DNA of 64,000 bases from Hyphomicrobium sp. (GTDB lineage: Bacteria; Pseudomonadota; Alphaproteobacteria; Rhizobiales; Hyphomicrobiaceae). Below, piece after piece: positions 1-8,757 of this stretch (position 1 is the first letter of the stretch; each line of letters opens with the position of its first letter). Under the pieces are notes generated by a model. The model did not search any database and had not been told where the DNA came from. It was given only the letters and a program-made list of their open reading frames with translations. A program made the translations under genes and the position numbers. Where the stretch lies: contig RXJH01000005.1 of the NCBI GenBank assembly GCA_003987725.1, positions 178,464 through 242,463 of the forward strand. The letters run 5' to 3'.

Positions 1-44
1 AGTGTCCTGAAAGCAATATCCTTCCATTGGAAACGGGCTGAGCC

Positions 45-698
45 GTGCGCGCTATCATCGAGACACAGTCGAGTATCGGGATTGCGGTCCTCCTGGTCCT
101 GGGCGCGGCCGCGGCTAATGCGTCCGAGCTGTGCGTCAAATGCACCGGCCCTGACGCAAGCTACGCCTGCGTCGTCAACGGCACGTCGAGCGCGACAATC
201 GACACGGTGGCCAAGCTCTATTGCATCACATCGCTCGCCAAGGCCGGTTCTCACGCGAGCTGTTCGGTAGACCGGACGATGGCAGCCCCGTGCCCGGGCG
301 AACGCAAAGAGTTGCCAGTTCCAACGACGCTCGAGAACGGAGGATCGGACGACGCGCCGCAGAATGGCGCTCCGGATCTGACCAAGGCCGGAGACGCGCC
401 GTCTCCGGCAGGGGCTCATCCCCAAGAAGCGCCTGCTGCCGCATCGCCGCCGGAACCGGCCGCAGCGCCTCACGACCAGACGCAGGACGCGACGGCCAAT
501 GAAGCACCGCCTAAGACCGTGCAGGAAATGGTCGAGAAAAGCGCGAAAACTGCAGGCGCAGGGCTGAGCGATACGCAAAAGTCTGCAGGCGAAGCCGCGA
601 AGTCGGCGAGCACCGCGCTCGAAAAGGCCGGAGCGGCAGTCGGCGGCGCCGCCAAGAGTTCCTGGAAGTGCCTCTCCTCGTTCTTCTCGAATTGCTGA
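45..698 (+). CDS. Hypothetical exported Cys-containing, Ala/Pro-rich protein
   Basis: The 217-residue frame opens with GTG and a hydrophobic stretch at about residues 11-27 that looks like a signal peptide, ending near ANAS-E. The first mature part carries six cysteines (about residues 30, 33, 42, 60, 73 and 83), enough for disulfides in the periplasm. Residues 90-160 are a low-complexity Pro/Ala/Glu linker, and the rest is Ala/Lys-rich and probably helical or coiled. Two further cysteines lie near the extreme C-terminus (KCLSSFFSNC). I do not recognise the family. The composition suggests an exported protein with a small disulfide domain and a flexible tail. No neighbour suggests a function. 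Confidence 0.6.
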   Translation: MRAIIETQSSIGIAVLLVLGAAAANASELCVKCTGPDASYACVVNGTSSATIDTVAKLYCITSLAKAGSHASCSVDRTMAAPCPGERKELPVPTTLENGGSDDAPQNGAPDLTKAGDAPSPAGAHPQEAPAAASPPEPAAAPHDQTQDATANEAPPKTVQEMVEKSAKTAGAGLSDTQKSAGEAAKSASTALEKAGAAVGGAAKSSWKCLSSFFSNC

Positions 699-743
699 CG
701 CCGCAAAGAACGACGCCGCGCGCTGTGCTTCGAACGAAGGGCC

Positions 744-1037
744 TCAGTGAACCGAAACGAGCCACTCTCGAGCGAGCTTCTGCGCTTTGATGATGTCGGC
801 CTTGCTCATGTCGCACGCGACTTCCGACCGGTAGCGTTTCGCTTCGTCGTTGCCGCGGCTCGCCGCGATGTTGAACCACTTATGAGCCTGGATAAGATCG
901 ATCGCTCCGTCGCGCCCAGTGCAGAAGCTCAGGCCGAGTTCGAAGAGGGCATCAGAATGATCGCCCTGGGCCGAGTAATCGATTTGACGCGACAACACGT
1001 CCATGCGTGCCATGTGAAAATACTCCAAAACCGCCAT
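744..1037 (-). CDS. Small Sel1-repeat-like protein
   Basis: The product is 97 residues from the internal ATG at 1037 (MAVLEYFHMARMDV); an in-frame start at 1103 would add 22 unconvincing residues. The segment ALFELGLSFCTGRDG followed by AHKWFNIAASRGNDEA matches the Sel1/TPR-like repeat pattern (A-x2-LG-x(3-6)-G followed by A-x2-W-x3-AA-x-G). Only one full repeat plus flanking helices is present, so this is a minimal Sel1 protein. Sel1 proteins are usually protein-interaction scaffolds; the partner is unknown. There is no signal peptide, so it is probably cytoplasmic. It stands alone, convergent with the upstream exported-protein gene. Confidence 0.6.
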   Translation of the reverse strand: MAVLEYFHMARMDVLSRQIDYSAQGDHSDALFELGLSFCTGRDGAIDLIQAHKWFNIAASRGNDEAKRYRSEVACDMSKADIIKAQKLAREWLVSVH

Positions 1038-1418
1038 ACGTACTTCATGTCGAAAGGCGGCAAAGCCAAAGCGCTCGCAATCAGATGAGCGCATCGAAAC
1101 CATCGCAGCGGATGAATGAAAACTCGTAAAAACCCGAACAAATTTGCTTTAACCGCCGGCTAAAATGGCCTTACACGCCGCTACCGGTCGTCCAAGATCG
1201 AAACATTCTGTTCGCCCTGCGACGACTGTTGATCTGACCTTAAGAAGGGTTGCTACCAATCGCTAACCATGCTTCAAAAAGGCTACCCGCGGCGGCTAGA
1301 TAGAACGACGGGGTTCGATGTTCAGCCGGGGTTCAGCCGCGGGCTGGTAACCTTAAATTCCGGGCCGGGAATCGGTCTTAAGGAGGGTTCGGGCTGCTTC
1401 TAGCCTGAGTGAGGGATT
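1038..1418. other. Gene-free divergent intergenic region with short tandem repeat
   Basis: This 381-base stretch lies between the divergent Sel1-like and lipoprotein genes and should contain both promoters. A tandem repeat of about 11 bases (GTTCAGCCGGG then GTTCAGCCGCG) sits at 1320-1341, roughly 80-100 bases before the lipoprotein start, and could be an operator. A sequence TTAA-N7-CTAA at 1149-1163 resembles the CtrA half-site pair (TTAA-N7-TTAA) with one mismatch. No sigma-70 hexamer pair or open reading frame is convincing. Confidence 0.35.
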
Positions 1419-1688
1419 ATGGTTCAGTCAGTAGTCTGCCGCTCGTTGGCGGCTACGGGGTTTCTGTTGCTCGCAGGTTGTGCGCAGCAAGGATCGCACC
1501 CCGCCTACATCGGATTGTCTGACCTGTCGGGTGACGACACCGTGGGGAGCCCGCTCACTGGCCGGACCAGCGAGCCGTCCCCAGCGCTTCGGCACGTACA
1601 GTCAAACAAAGTGCTGAGCGCCATGGCCTTTCAAACAGTCACCGGACGAACGGTTGATCCCGAAAGCCTGATCGGTCGCGGCGAATAG
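1419..1688 (+). CDS. Small putative lipoprotein
   Basis: The 89-residue protein has a short N-terminus, a hydrophobic core and a lipobox LLAGC with the cysteine at residue 21, so it should be processed by signal peptidase II. The mature part is short (about 68 residues), polar and without a recognised domain. The family is unknown. The gene is divergent from the Sel1-like gene and convergent with the glutathione transferase gene 13 bases downstream. Confidence 0.6.
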   Translation: MVQSVVCRSLAATGFLLLAGCAQQGSHPAYIGLSDLSGDDTVGSPLTGRTSEPSPALRHVQSNKVLSAMAFQTVTGRTVDPESLIGRGE

Positions 1689-1701
1689 TTGCCAACACAT
1701 T

Positions 1702-2346
1702 TCACACTTTCTTTACGGCGAGACCTTTGACGACAGCCGGGCGTTGACCGATGTCGTTGAGCCACCGCGCGACATTCGGAAACTTGGCGATGTCTTGCCC
1801 GAGCTTCTCTGAGATCCGCGCCCAGGTGAAACTCGCGATGTCCGCGATCGAATACTGGCCCGCGAGATACGGACGATCTGAGAGCCGCTTGTCCAACACG
1901 CCGAACAGCCGCTCGACCTCTTTCGTATAGCGATCGATTGCGTAGGGAATCTTCTCCGGCGCATAAGTGCGGAAGTGATTGCACTGCCCAGCCATCGAAC
2001 CAAACCCGGACGCACCCCAAAAAAGCCATTCGTCGACATCGGCCTTCGCTCGCTCGCTGGACGGATAGAAGGCCCCGAACTTCCGGCCGAGGTACTGCAG
2101 AATGGCGCCCGATTCAAAAAGCGCGAGCCGCTGACCGTCGGGACCATCGGGATCGACAATCGCTGGTATCTTGTTGTTGGGCGAAATAGCCAAAAATTCC
2201 GGCGCGAATTGCTCGCCCTTGGCGATGTCGACGAATTTCACTTCATACGGCACGCCAAGCTCTTCAAGCATGATGGAAATCTTCAAGCCATTGGGCGTCG
2301 GCCAAAAATAGAGTGCGATTGGCTCGTCGTCTCCGTCGTCCTGCAT
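1702..2346 (-). CDS. Glutathione S-transferase family protein (YfcG/YghU-like)
   Basis: The 214-residue protein has the two-domain GST layout. The N-terminal thioredoxin fold (about residues 8-92) has the WPTPNGLKISIMLEEL start, the cis-proline segment NNKIPAIVD and the glutathione-contacting FESGAI motif. The all-helical C-terminal domain contains YLAGQYSIADIASFTW, the usual N-capping region. The TPNG motif with an early Asn fits the Nu-class, disulfide-reductase-like GSTs rather than Tyr or Ser GSTs; this is inferred from the motif. It would act in the cytoplasm on glutathione conjugates or mixed disulfides. The gene ends 8 bases before the start of the next minus-strand gene's coding end (the quinone oxidoreductase), so the two are probably co-transcribed. 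Confidence 0.85.
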   Translation of the reverse strand: MQDDGDDEPIALYFWPTPNGLKISIMLEELGVPYEVKFVDIAKGEQFAPEFLAISPNNKIPAIVDPDGPDGQRLALFESGAILQYLGRKFGAFYPSSERAKADVDEWLFWGASGFGSMAGQCNHFRTYAPEKIPYAIDRYTKEVERLFGVLDKRLSDRPYLAGQYSIADIASFTWARISEKLGQDIAKFPNVARWLNDIGQRPAVVKGLAVKKV

Positions 2347-2354
2347 GTCAGTCC

Positions 2355-3323
2355 TTAGGGAATGAGAATGATCGAGCCCGTCGTTCGCCGGGCTTCCAGA
2401 TCTCGATGCGCATCTGCGGCATGGCTCAACGGATATTGGTGATTGACCGAGATCCGAATTTGTTTGCTGAGCAGCATCTCGAATAGTTCGGCCGCGTTAT
2501 CCTGGAGATCCTTGGATGTTGCCGTATAAGCTAAAAGCGACGGGCGCGTGGCAAAAAGAGACCCTTTCAGCGCCGTGAGTTCGAATGGCGGAACCGGCCC
2601 CGACGAATTGCCGAATGAGACCCAGAGCCCCCTCGGTTTCAGACAATCGAGCGATTGGGGAAACGTATCCTTGCCGATGGAATCGTAAACGACATCACAG
2701 CCATTCCCCTGCGTGTACTCGCGCACGCCGCTGACGAAATCATCGCGCTTCGTGTTGATTGCGTGCGTGCAGCCGTTGGCCATGGCAAGCTCAGCCTTTT
2801 CATCCGAACCGACCGTCCCGATGATTGTCGCGCCAAGCGCATGTGCCCACTGGCACGCGATAAGACCGACGCCGCCCGCCGCAGCGTGCAAGAGCATCGT
2901 CGTCTCGGGCCCAACCCGATAAACTTCGCGCAGCAAATAGCGAACCGTCATGCCCTGCAGCAGCCCCGCCGCGGCCGTCTCGTATGAAATACCCTCCGGC
3001 AACTTCACGAGACGTTCGGCCGGCACAATCCGCTCTTCGGCATAACCACCCAGCGGACCGGCATAAGCGACCCTATCGCCAACCTTGAACCGGTCGACGC
3101 CACGACCGATTGCGACGACGTCTCCCGCCCCTTCCGAACCGATGATCGCCGGCAGCTTGGGTAACTTGTAGAGGCCAGTCCGGTGGTAGACGTCGATATA
3201 GTTCACACCAATAGCGCGCTGACGCAGGCGAACCTCGCCGGGGCCCGGGTCGGAAACAGCCACTTCCTCGTAGACCAAGGCTTCCGGTCCCCCGGTCGCG
3301 TGTATCTGAACGGCAAATGGCAT
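2355..3323 (-). CDS. NADPH:quinone oxidoreductase (zinc-independent MDR family)
   Basis: I start at the ATG at 3323 (MPFAVQIHATGGPEAL), giving 322 residues, typical for QOR/zeta-crystallin proteins; an upstream in-frame start adds 27 atypical residues. Features are the GroES-like N-terminal domain (VNYIDVYHRTGLYK, IGSEGAGDVVAIG), the Rossmann motif AAAGGVGLIACQWA and the NSSGP segment late in the nucleotide domain. Structural zinc cysteines are absent, as expected for this subgroup. It likely reduces quinones or enones with NADPH in the cytoplasm. It sits upstream of, and probably in an operon with, the glutathione transferase, suggesting a small electrophile or quinone detoxification unit. 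Confidence 0.9.
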   Translation of the reverse strand: MPFAVQIHATGGPEALVYEEVAVSDPGPGEVRLRQRAIGVNYIDVYHRTGLYKLPKLPAIIGSEGAGDVVAIGRGVDRFKVGDRVAYAGPLGGYAEERIVPAERLVKLPEGISYETAAAGLLQGMTVRYLLREVYRVGPETTMLLHAAAGGVGLIACQWAHALGATIIGTVGSDEKAELAMANGCTHAINTKRDDFVSGVREYTQGNGCDVVYDSIGKDTFPQSLDCLKPRGLWVSFGNSSGPVPPFELTALKGSLFATRPSLLAYTATSKDLQDNAAELFEMLLSKQIRISVNHQYPLSHAADAHRDLEARRTTGSIILIP

Positions 3324-3480
3324 GGCGTAGGCTCCAATCGGGTGATCTGAGGCCGAAAGATGCAGTTCTGCGGCGAATCCGGCTAGTGGGTTGACACGGG
3401 CCACATCTTAGACCCCCGTTCGTCACGAGCCTGCCACGCTGGCTTTCTACCGCCAGAGGGAAACGAAAACGGAAATTACC

Positions 3481-3942
3481 TTGCATAAATTCGAATATGC
3501 GCTCCCGGCCCGAAAATCGAATACCGCCATGGCGTTTTTACTCGCCATGACCTTTGTGGCGGCTGGCTGCGCAGGGAACGAAGCAGCATTGGGAGACCCG
3601 GCGCTCGGCATGAAGTGCGTCGACGACAGCCATGTCTGCATCAGCCAACGCAAAATGGTTTTCGATTCCTACATGGCGGACTCCTCCCGCGCTTGGGTCA
3701 ACCATCCCGCTGGCCCTCATGAATACGCGTCGGGGGTGCGTCTCATGGCCTTCAGCAAAAAGCGCAAGGAATTGAATTGCAACGAGTTGGCGCGTGGCAA
3801 GGCGGAAGCCGATCGAGGTCCTTCCGCCCTCAGCGGAGGCGGTTATCTCGGATTGACGACGGCACAGATTGCGCGCGGCGCGATGCTTGCGCGCGAAGTC
3901 TCGCGTGAACTCGCCCAGGAAATGGCGCGCCGGTGCCGCTAG
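3481..3942 (+). CDS. Hypothetical lipoprotein-like exported protein
   Basis: The frame starts with TTG at 3481 (153 residues); an ATG at 3529 would give MAFLLAMTFVAAGCAG, a short signal peptide with a possible lipobox (AAGC). The mature part has three or four cysteines (CVDDSHVC, NC and a C-terminal RRC), suggesting disulfides. It is strongly charged, with a conserved-looking core around ADSSRAWVNHPAGPHEYASG and a Gly-rich segment (SGGGYLGLT). The family is not recognised. It is divergent from the quinone oxidoreductase, so the 157-base gap should hold both promoters. Confidence 0.6.
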   Translation: MHKFEYALPARKSNTAMAFLLAMTFVAAGCAGNEAALGDPALGMKCVDDSHVCISQRKMVFDSYMADSSRAWVNHPAGPHEYASGVRLMAFSKKRKELNCNELARGKAEADRGPSALSGGGYLGLTTAQIARGAMLAREVSRELAQEMARRCR

Positions 3943-4049
3943 ACTTGAACCTGCGATTTGGCTTCTTATTTCGCCGTCACAGGGCACACGACCGTCGGCC
4001 GATCCGGCCTGCACGCTGACAATAACCTCAAAAATGAAAGTCGCTACGA

Positions 4050-4580
4050 ATGAGCGTGCAAGACTTTGTCAATGCGATCGTAGAGTTTGTGAAAGCCAAC
4101 GACGACTGGGCCATGCCCATCGCATTCGTGGTCGCTTTTCTCGAAAGCTTCTGTTTTCTATCGATCATCTGGCCGGGCACCGCGATTTTGATCGGGATTT
4201 CCGCCTTGCTGGCTAAAAGCGGCGTAGGGCTCGACGTTCTCTGGCCAGCCATCGTCGCTGCGAGTATCGGCGGCACCCTCGGTTACGCAGTCTCCTACTG
4301 GATCGGCCTCTACTACAAGGACGACATCCACAAGCTTTGGCCCTTCAACCGCAAACCGGAGTTGGTGGAGCGCGGCGAGGCATTTTTTGCGAAATGGGGT
4401 GCGCTCGGCGTGTTTTTCGGACATTTCTTCGGCCCCGTCCGGGCGGTCATCCCGGTCGTTGCGGGGATGTACTCAATGCCGCAATGGCAATTCCAGCTGG
4501 TCAATGTTCTATCGGCCGCAATCTGGGCGGCAGGTATCATCGCACCCACCTACTTTGGCCTGAGCTATTTCCTGGAATAA
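4050..4580 (+). CDS. DedA family inner-membrane protein
   Basis: The 176-residue protein has the hydrophobic layout of the DedA/SNARE-associated family. There are membrane segments at about 20-40, 48-75, 115-140 and 150-172, re-entrant-type segments, and the FFGHFFGPVRAVIPVVAGM motif, which matches the conserved F-x-G-R-F-x-P-x-R-x3-P-x2-AG pattern. In this copy the first Arg of the motif is replaced by His (GHFFGP). DedA proteins are linked to phospholipid flipping and proton-motive-force homeostasis; the substrate here is unknown. The gene stands alone. Confidence 0.85.
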   Translation: MSVQDFVNAIVEFVKANDDWAMPIAFVVAFLESFCFLSIIWPGTAILIGISALLAKSGVGLDVLWPAIVAASIGGTLGYAVSYWIGLYYKDDIHKLWPFNRKPELVERGEAFFAKWGALGVFFGHFFGPVRAVIPVVAGMYSMPQWQFQLVNVLSAAIWAAGIIAPTYFGLSYFLE

Positions 4581-4715
4581 CCGCGAATCCAGGCGTTCCG
4601 CCGCAAAATGACCACCGTGCTTGCGCGAACAGGCGTGATCCCGTAGAGGATCGGCCCAATGCTGCGTCAGGGCGCAGCCCCTTTCATGACTTTCCCACCT
4701 CTCGAGGCCTGTTTC

Positions 4716-4877
4716 ATGTCTAAGACGTCGCTCAAGAATGTTCAAAAGCAGAAGAAGAAGGCGAAGCGCACCATTCCCCGCCCCGCCCAGAGCCGTATTC
4801 AGGGCAATACCGCGGGTGTCCGCACGCGCCTGAAGAAGCTCGCAGGCCAGGCTCGCGCCAAGAAGGCATCGGCCTAG
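4716..4877 (+). CDS. Very basic 53-residue protein
   Basis: From the ATG at 4716 the product is 53 residues, with about 17 Lys/Arg and almost no acidic residues (MSKTSLKNVQKQKKKAKRT, then TRLKKLAGQARAKKASA). It has no signal peptide or hydrophobic segment. Such a composition suggests nucleic-acid or ribosome binding, but no known ribosomal protein matches. An in-frame upstream ATG at 4659 would add 19 residues without a plausible role. It lies between dedA and the cytochrome P450 gene. Function unknown; the small size makes the coding call moderate. Confidence 0.5.
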   Translation: MSKTSLKNVQKQKKKAKRTIPRPAQSRIQGNTAGVRTRLKKLAGQARAKKASA

Positions 4878-4929
4878 CTAGCGGCGCAGTCTCTCACTAC
4901 GTTCTCCCTCACCGGCGCAATATGGTGAC

Positions 4930-6309
4930 GTGAGTAGCGACATGACGACGACTGCGTTCTACCCGCCGACGGTTACGCCGTCCGCGCGCCCACTGCCCTT
5001 ACTTCCATTCCTGGGCCGCTTCGTCCGCAACCCTCTGCGGGCGATTCCGCGCGCCGTTTATCACGAGCCGATCGTCACCTACGGCGGCAAGCGCCCTCTC
5101 GTGGCCTGGGTGACCGATCCCGCGCTCCTCGAAAATATCCTTCTCAAGAACGCCGAGCAGTTTCCGAAGACGCGCCTCGATCGCCGCGTGCTGACGCCGA
5201 TCATCGGCAATGGCCTGTTGACCGCCCAAGGCGAGAGCTGGCGCTGGCAACGCAAGATCGCAAGCCCGCCCTTCCGGCACGCCGAACTTCTCGGCTACGT
5301 CCCGGCCATGGTCGACGCCGCGGTCGATTGCGTGACGCGCTGGCGATCGCGCGGACCACATCCCTTCGTCACCAATGTCGAAGAGGACCTGACGGAAACG
5401 ACCTTCGCAATCATCGCGCGCACGATTCTCGCGGGTGTCAGCAAACGCGACGGCGAAGCCATTCAGCGCGCCGGGCGCGCCTATCTCGATCCGATCTCCT
5501 GGGAAGTCGCCGCATCGCTGCTCCAGCTTCCGAACTACGTCTGGCATCCGGGCAAAGGCCGCATGCGGCGCGCCGCCGTCGAACTCCGCTCGATTGTCGG
5601 AAGGCTCGTTGCCCAGCGCCGCGCGGAAGGCGGGCAAGGTTCAGACCTCGTCGCACGAATGTTGGCAGCGAAGGACCCTGATACCGGCGAGCCGATGTCC
5701 GATGAACTGATCGCCGACAACCTCGCGACGTTCTTGTTCGCCGGCCACGAAACAACGGCCAAGGCCTTGACGTGGACGCTCTACGTCCTGGCCCGCGCGC
5801 CGGAATGGCAACAGCGCGTACGGGAAGAACTCGACTTAGTTATCGGCACGGGCCGTGTCGATGCCGCGACGATCGGCAAATTGCCTGTTACGACACGCGT
5901 TTTGAAAGAGGTGCTGCGGCTCTATCCGCCGGCCCCGGTGATGACGCGCGTCACGGCAGAAAACGTAAACCTCGGAGGTACGTTTCTCCCGAGCCCCACA
6001 CTGGTCGTCATCCCGATCTTTATCGTTCATCGCCACAGGTCGCTCTGGGAAGATCCCGACCGCTTCGACCCTGACCGGTTTCTGCCCGAGAACGAGGCCC
6101 GTTATCCGCGCACGCAGTTCATGCCCTTCGGATATGGTCAGCGCGTTTGCATTGGCTCGTCCTTCGCCATCCTCGAAGCGACGGCAATTCTTGCCACTTT
6201 GTTGCGAAGCATGTCGTTCGAGTGGGACGGTCGTCACGCACCCGAGCCCGTGAGCCGCGTCACGCTGCGTCCGAAGGGCGGAATGCCACTGATCGTTAGG
6301 CCCTTGTAG
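4930..6309 (+). CDS. Cytochrome P450
   Basis: The 459-residue soluble P450 has all core motifs: the I-helix oxygen-activation motif AGHETTAK near residue 272, the K-helix ExxR as EVLRLYPP, the PERF-like DRFDPDRFLPE and the heme-thiolate loop FGYGQRVCIG with the axial cysteine. It has no membrane anchor and no fused reductase. GTG at 4930 or ATG at 4942 may be the start. The PPAPVMTR and FLPSP segments resemble the CYP fatty-acid/terpene hydroxylase-like branch, but the substrate cannot be assigned. No ferredoxin or ferredoxin reductase gene is adjacent, so redox partners must come from elsewhere. The neighbouring basic-protein gene ends 52 bases upstream. Confidence 0.92.
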   Translation: MSSDMTTTAFYPPTVTPSARPLPLLPFLGRFVRNPLRAIPRAVYHEPIVTYGGKRPLVAWVTDPALLENILLKNAEQFPKTRLDRRVLTPIIGNGLLTAQGESWRWQRKIASPPFRHAELLGYVPAMVDAAVDCVTRWRSRGPHPFVTNVEEDLTETTFAIIARTILAGVSKRDGEAIQRAGRAYLDPISWEVAASLLQLPNYVWHPGKGRMRRAAVELRSIVGRLVAQRRAEGGQGSDLVARMLAAKDPDTGEPMSDELIADNLATFLFAGHETTAKALTWTLYVLARAPEWQQRVREELDLVIGTGRVDAATIGKLPVTTRVLKEVLRLYPPAPVMTRVTAENVNLGGTFLPSPTLVVIPIFIVHRHRSLWEDPDRFDPDRFLPENEARYPRTQFMPFGYGQRVCIGSSFAILEATAILATLLRSMSFEWDGRHAPEPVSRVTLRPKGGMPLIVRPL

Positions 6310-6468
6310 CGACCGCCAGCAAAACGCTCGGCGTTAACCCCGCATTTACGACGAATTACCGGATTGCAAATATCGCCGCGTGATTTGTCATCAACGCGTG
6401 AGCGGGACTGCAAACAATTGTTGCTATGTTTTGTCGCATCAGAACAACGAGCCTCGAAGGAGAGGCCA

Positions 6469-6615
6469 ATGACAACGACAAAAATAGCTTACGTCTTCGC
6501 AGCCGTCGTCCCGTTCGGCTTCGTCATACTGGCGTGTATCGGCATCGGACACGTCGTGTTCGTCGGTCTTCGCGAACGAAAGGCAAGACGCCTCAGCCTA
6601 GCTAAGGCGTCCTGA
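6469..6615 (+). CDS. Small single-pass membrane protein
   Basis: A 48-residue frame starts at the ATG at 6469, preceded by a good ribosome-binding site (GAAGGAGAGG). It encodes one hydrophobic helix (about residues 6-30) followed by a basic tail (LRERKARRLSLAKAS). The arrangement suggests an N-out/C-in inner-membrane peptide by the positive-inside rule. An in-frame upstream start at 6364 is less likely because the ribosome-binding site fits the ATG. Function unknown. It is convergent with gatB, whose coding end is 11 bases downstream. Confidence 0.5.
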   Translation: MTTTKIAYVFAAVVPFGFVILACIGIGHVVFVGLRERKARRLSLAKAS

Positions 6616-6626
6616 TCTTCCGGTCG

Positions 6627-8108
6627 TCAGATTCCCAGTTTGGCTTTCAGGATGTCGTTGACGGCCGCGGGGTTTGCCTTGCCGCCCGTCGATTTCATCA
6701 CCTGACCGACGAACCAGCCGAGCATTGAGGGCTTCGCCTTCGCCTGCTCGACCTTCTCCGGGTTGGCGGCGATGATAGCATCGACGGCCTTCTCGATAGC
6801 CCCGGTGTCGGTAACCTGTTTCAGGCCGCGCTTTTCGACGATGTCCGCCGGATCGCCACCTTCCGTCCACACGATCTCGAAAAGATCCTTGGCGATCTTT
6901 CCCGAGATGGCGTTGGAGCCAATGAGATCGACGATGGCGCCGAGCTGCGCTGCCGAGACCGGCGAATCCTCGATCGCTTTGGTTTCCTTGTTCAGGCGGC
7001 CGAAAAGCTCGTTGATCACCCAGTTGGCGGCAACCTTGCCATCGCGGCCTTCAGCAACCTTCTCGAAATAATCCGCCGACGAACGCTCCGACACGAGCAC
7101 ATCGGCGTCGTACGCGGAAAGCCCGAAGCTCTTGATGAAGCGCGCACGCTTCTCGTCGGGTAGCTCCGGCAGCTTAGACTTCAGCTCTTCGACATACGCG
7201 TTCGAGAACTCGAGCGGCAGCAGGTCCGGATCAGGGAAGTAGCGATAGTCGTGCGCTTCCTCTTTCGACCGCATCGAGCGCGTCTCACCCTTCACCGCAT
7301 CGAACAGGCGCGTTTCCTGATCGATCGTGCCGCCGTCCTCGATGATGTCGATCTGGCGCCGCGCCTCGTATTCGATCGCCTGGCCGATGAACCGGATCGA
7401 GTTGACGTTCTTGATCTCGCAGCGCGTGCCGAGCTTGTCGCCCGGCTTTCTGACCGAAACGTTGACGTCAGCGCGCAGGTTGCCCTTGTCCATATCGCCG
7501 TCGGACGTCCCGAGGTAACGCAGGATGCTTCTGAGCTTCGTCACGTAGGCCTGCGCCTGCTTGGAAGACCTGAGATCGGGCTTCGAAACGATCTCCATCA
7601 GGGCGACGCCCGAACGGTTGAGGTCCACGTAGGAATAATCGGGATGCTGGTCGTGCAAGGACTTGCCCGCGTCCTGCTCGAGATGCAGCCGCTCGACGCC
7701 AACCGTCAGTGTCTCGCCATCGACGGAGATCTCAACCGCGCCTTCGCCGACGATCGGCTGCTTGTACTGCGAGATCTGATAGCCCTGCGGCAGATCCGGA
7801 TAGAAATAGTTCTTCCGGTCAAACACGCTTCTGTTGTTGATCTGAGCCTTGAGCCCAAGACCGGTGCGAATGGCCTGGGCCACGCACTCGCGATTGATCA
7901 CGGGCAGCATGCCGGGCATCGCGGCATCGACGAGCGAGACGTGGCTATTCGGCGGCGCGCCGAAGCCGGTCGAGGATCCCGAGAAGAGCTTTGAATTCGA
8001 CGCGACCTGCGCGTGCACCTCGAGGCCGATGATGACTTCCCAGTCACCGGTCGCACCCTCGATCAGATTTTTGGACTTGGGCTTTTCAGCGATTTTCTGA
8101 GAGTTCAT
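6627..8108 (-). CDS. gatB: Aspartyl/glutamyl-tRNA(Asn/Gln) amidotransferase subunit B
   Basis: GatB is the tRNA-binding kinase subunit of the GatCAB transamidosome that makes Gln-tRNA(Gln) and/or Asn-tRNA(Asn). The 493-residue product starts at the ATG at 8108, preceded by a GGAGG site inside the upstream gene, whose TGA overlaps this ATG. Diagnostic segments are [50 protein letters not shown] and RADVNVSVR. The C-terminal part is the helical YqeY-like tail that reads the tRNA. It is the last gene of gatC-gatA-chorismate mutase-membrane protein-gatB. Confidence 0.97.
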   Translation of the reverse strand: MNSQKIAEKPKSKNLIEGATGDWEVIIGLEVHAQVASNSKLFSGSSTGFGAPPNSHVSLVDAAMPGMLPVINRECVAQAIRTGLGLKAQINNRSVFDRKNYFYPDLPQGYQISQYKQPIVGEGAVEISVDGETLTVGVERLHLEQDAGKSLHDQHPDYSYVDLNRSGVALMEIVSKPDLRSSKQAQAYVTKLRSILRYLGTSDGDMDKGNLRADVNVSVRKPGDKLGTRCEIKNVNSIRFIGQAIEYEARRQIDIIEDGGTIDQETRLFDAVKGETRSMRSKEEAHDYRYFPDPDLLPLEFSNAYVEELKSKLPELPDEKRARFIKSFGLSAYDADVLVSERSSADYFEKVAEGRDGKVAANWVINELFGRLNKETKAIEDSPVSAAQLGAIVDLIGSNAISGKIAKDLFEIVWTEGGDPADIVEKRGLKQVTDTGAIEKAVDAIIAANPEKVEQAKAKPSMLGWFVGQVMKSTGGKANPAAVNDILKAKLGI

Positions 8109-8419
8109 TTCTGGCCTCCAGACCATCCTTTGGTCGCGTAGCCAATGCCCGCGTAAACGCAGCCCGCAATGAGCGACGTTGTGAAAACGCCGGCAATCGC
8201 CCGGCCGAGCGTAGGCGCATCCCAAAGGCGAAGGAAAGTAACAATGTAGAGCAACGCCGCCCCAGCGGCCGCGCCACCGAAAGCCGCAATCATGATTTTG
8301 GATTTGTCGTCCGCGCGGCGCCCGAGCATGAAAGCGACGATGATCGTTGCGGGATTGAGGACACCGTAGAGGAAGACCTCAATCAGCGGCACGTCGGGTT
8401 GATAATCAGGCACCGTCAA
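8105..8419 (-). CDS. Small multi-pass membrane protein inside the gat operon
   Basis: The 104-residue protein has about three hydrophobic segments (residues 14-32, 42-62 and 72-95) and no recognised domain. Its stop overlaps the gatB ATG by four bases (ATGA), and its start overlaps the end of the chorismate mutase gene by 14 bases, so it is almost certainly translated in coupling with both. It contains GRRADDKSK between helices 1 and 2, a likely cytoplasmic loop. Function unknown. The tight overlap supports a real gene despite lacking homology information. Confidence 0.7.
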   Translation of the reverse strand: MTVPDYQPDVPLIEVFLYGVLNPATIIVAFMLGRRADDKSKIMIAAFGGAAAGAALLYIVTFLRLWDAPTLGRAIAGVFTTSLIAGCVYAGIGYATKGWSGGQK

Positions 8420-8753
8420 CTCCCGGCTTTTGGGTCTCGTTCTGGACTTGTCGGAGCTTTTCTTCCTCGAACTGGACGAACCAGCCGATCATGTTTCGCC
8501 ACTGCGCGCCGACCATCTCGATCATCTCGGGAGGCAAACCTTTTTCCGCAGCTTGCTTCTTCACACGGTCGATCACTTGCTGAATGCGCCACGGAACGAC
8601 GGCGCCTTCCCGCGATTCCATCTTCAGCTGCCAGGCCCGGTCAACGTAACCGAAGCGTTCTGCGATGAGCTCGACCATGGCGGCGTCGATGCGGTCGATT
8701 TCAATGCGCACCTGGGACATGTCTGCGCATTCCCACGGCCGTTTCGGATCCAT
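8406..8753 (-). CDS. AroQ-fold chorismate mutase family protein
   Basis: The 115-residue protein has the all-helical AroQ fold, with the opening VRIEIDRIDAAMVELIAERF and the second-helix Lys in YVDRAWQLK. Its N-terminus (PKRPWECADM) and layout resemble the PchB-like branch (isochorismate pyruvate lyase/chorismate mutase) more than the domain of PheA. The expected reaction is chorismate to prephenate, feeding Phe/Tyr synthesis; a lyase activity cannot be excluded. No salicylate, siderophore or other aromatic-pathway gene is nearby. It lies 4 bases after gatA and overlaps the next gene, so it belongs to the gat transcript. Confidence 0.8.
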   Translation of the reverse strand: MDPKRPWECADMSQVRIEIDRIDAAMVELIAERFGYVDRAWQLKMESREGAVVPWRIQQVIDRVKKQAAEKGLPPEMIEMVGAQWRNMIGWFVQFEEEKLRQVQNETQKPGVDGA

Positions 8754-8757
8754 GATG

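Noticed and set aside
1149-1163. CtrA-like TTAA-N7-CTAA motif upstream of the lipoprotein gene
   Set aside because: One mismatch, no supporting promoter and a high chance of random occurrence; not enough to call a site.
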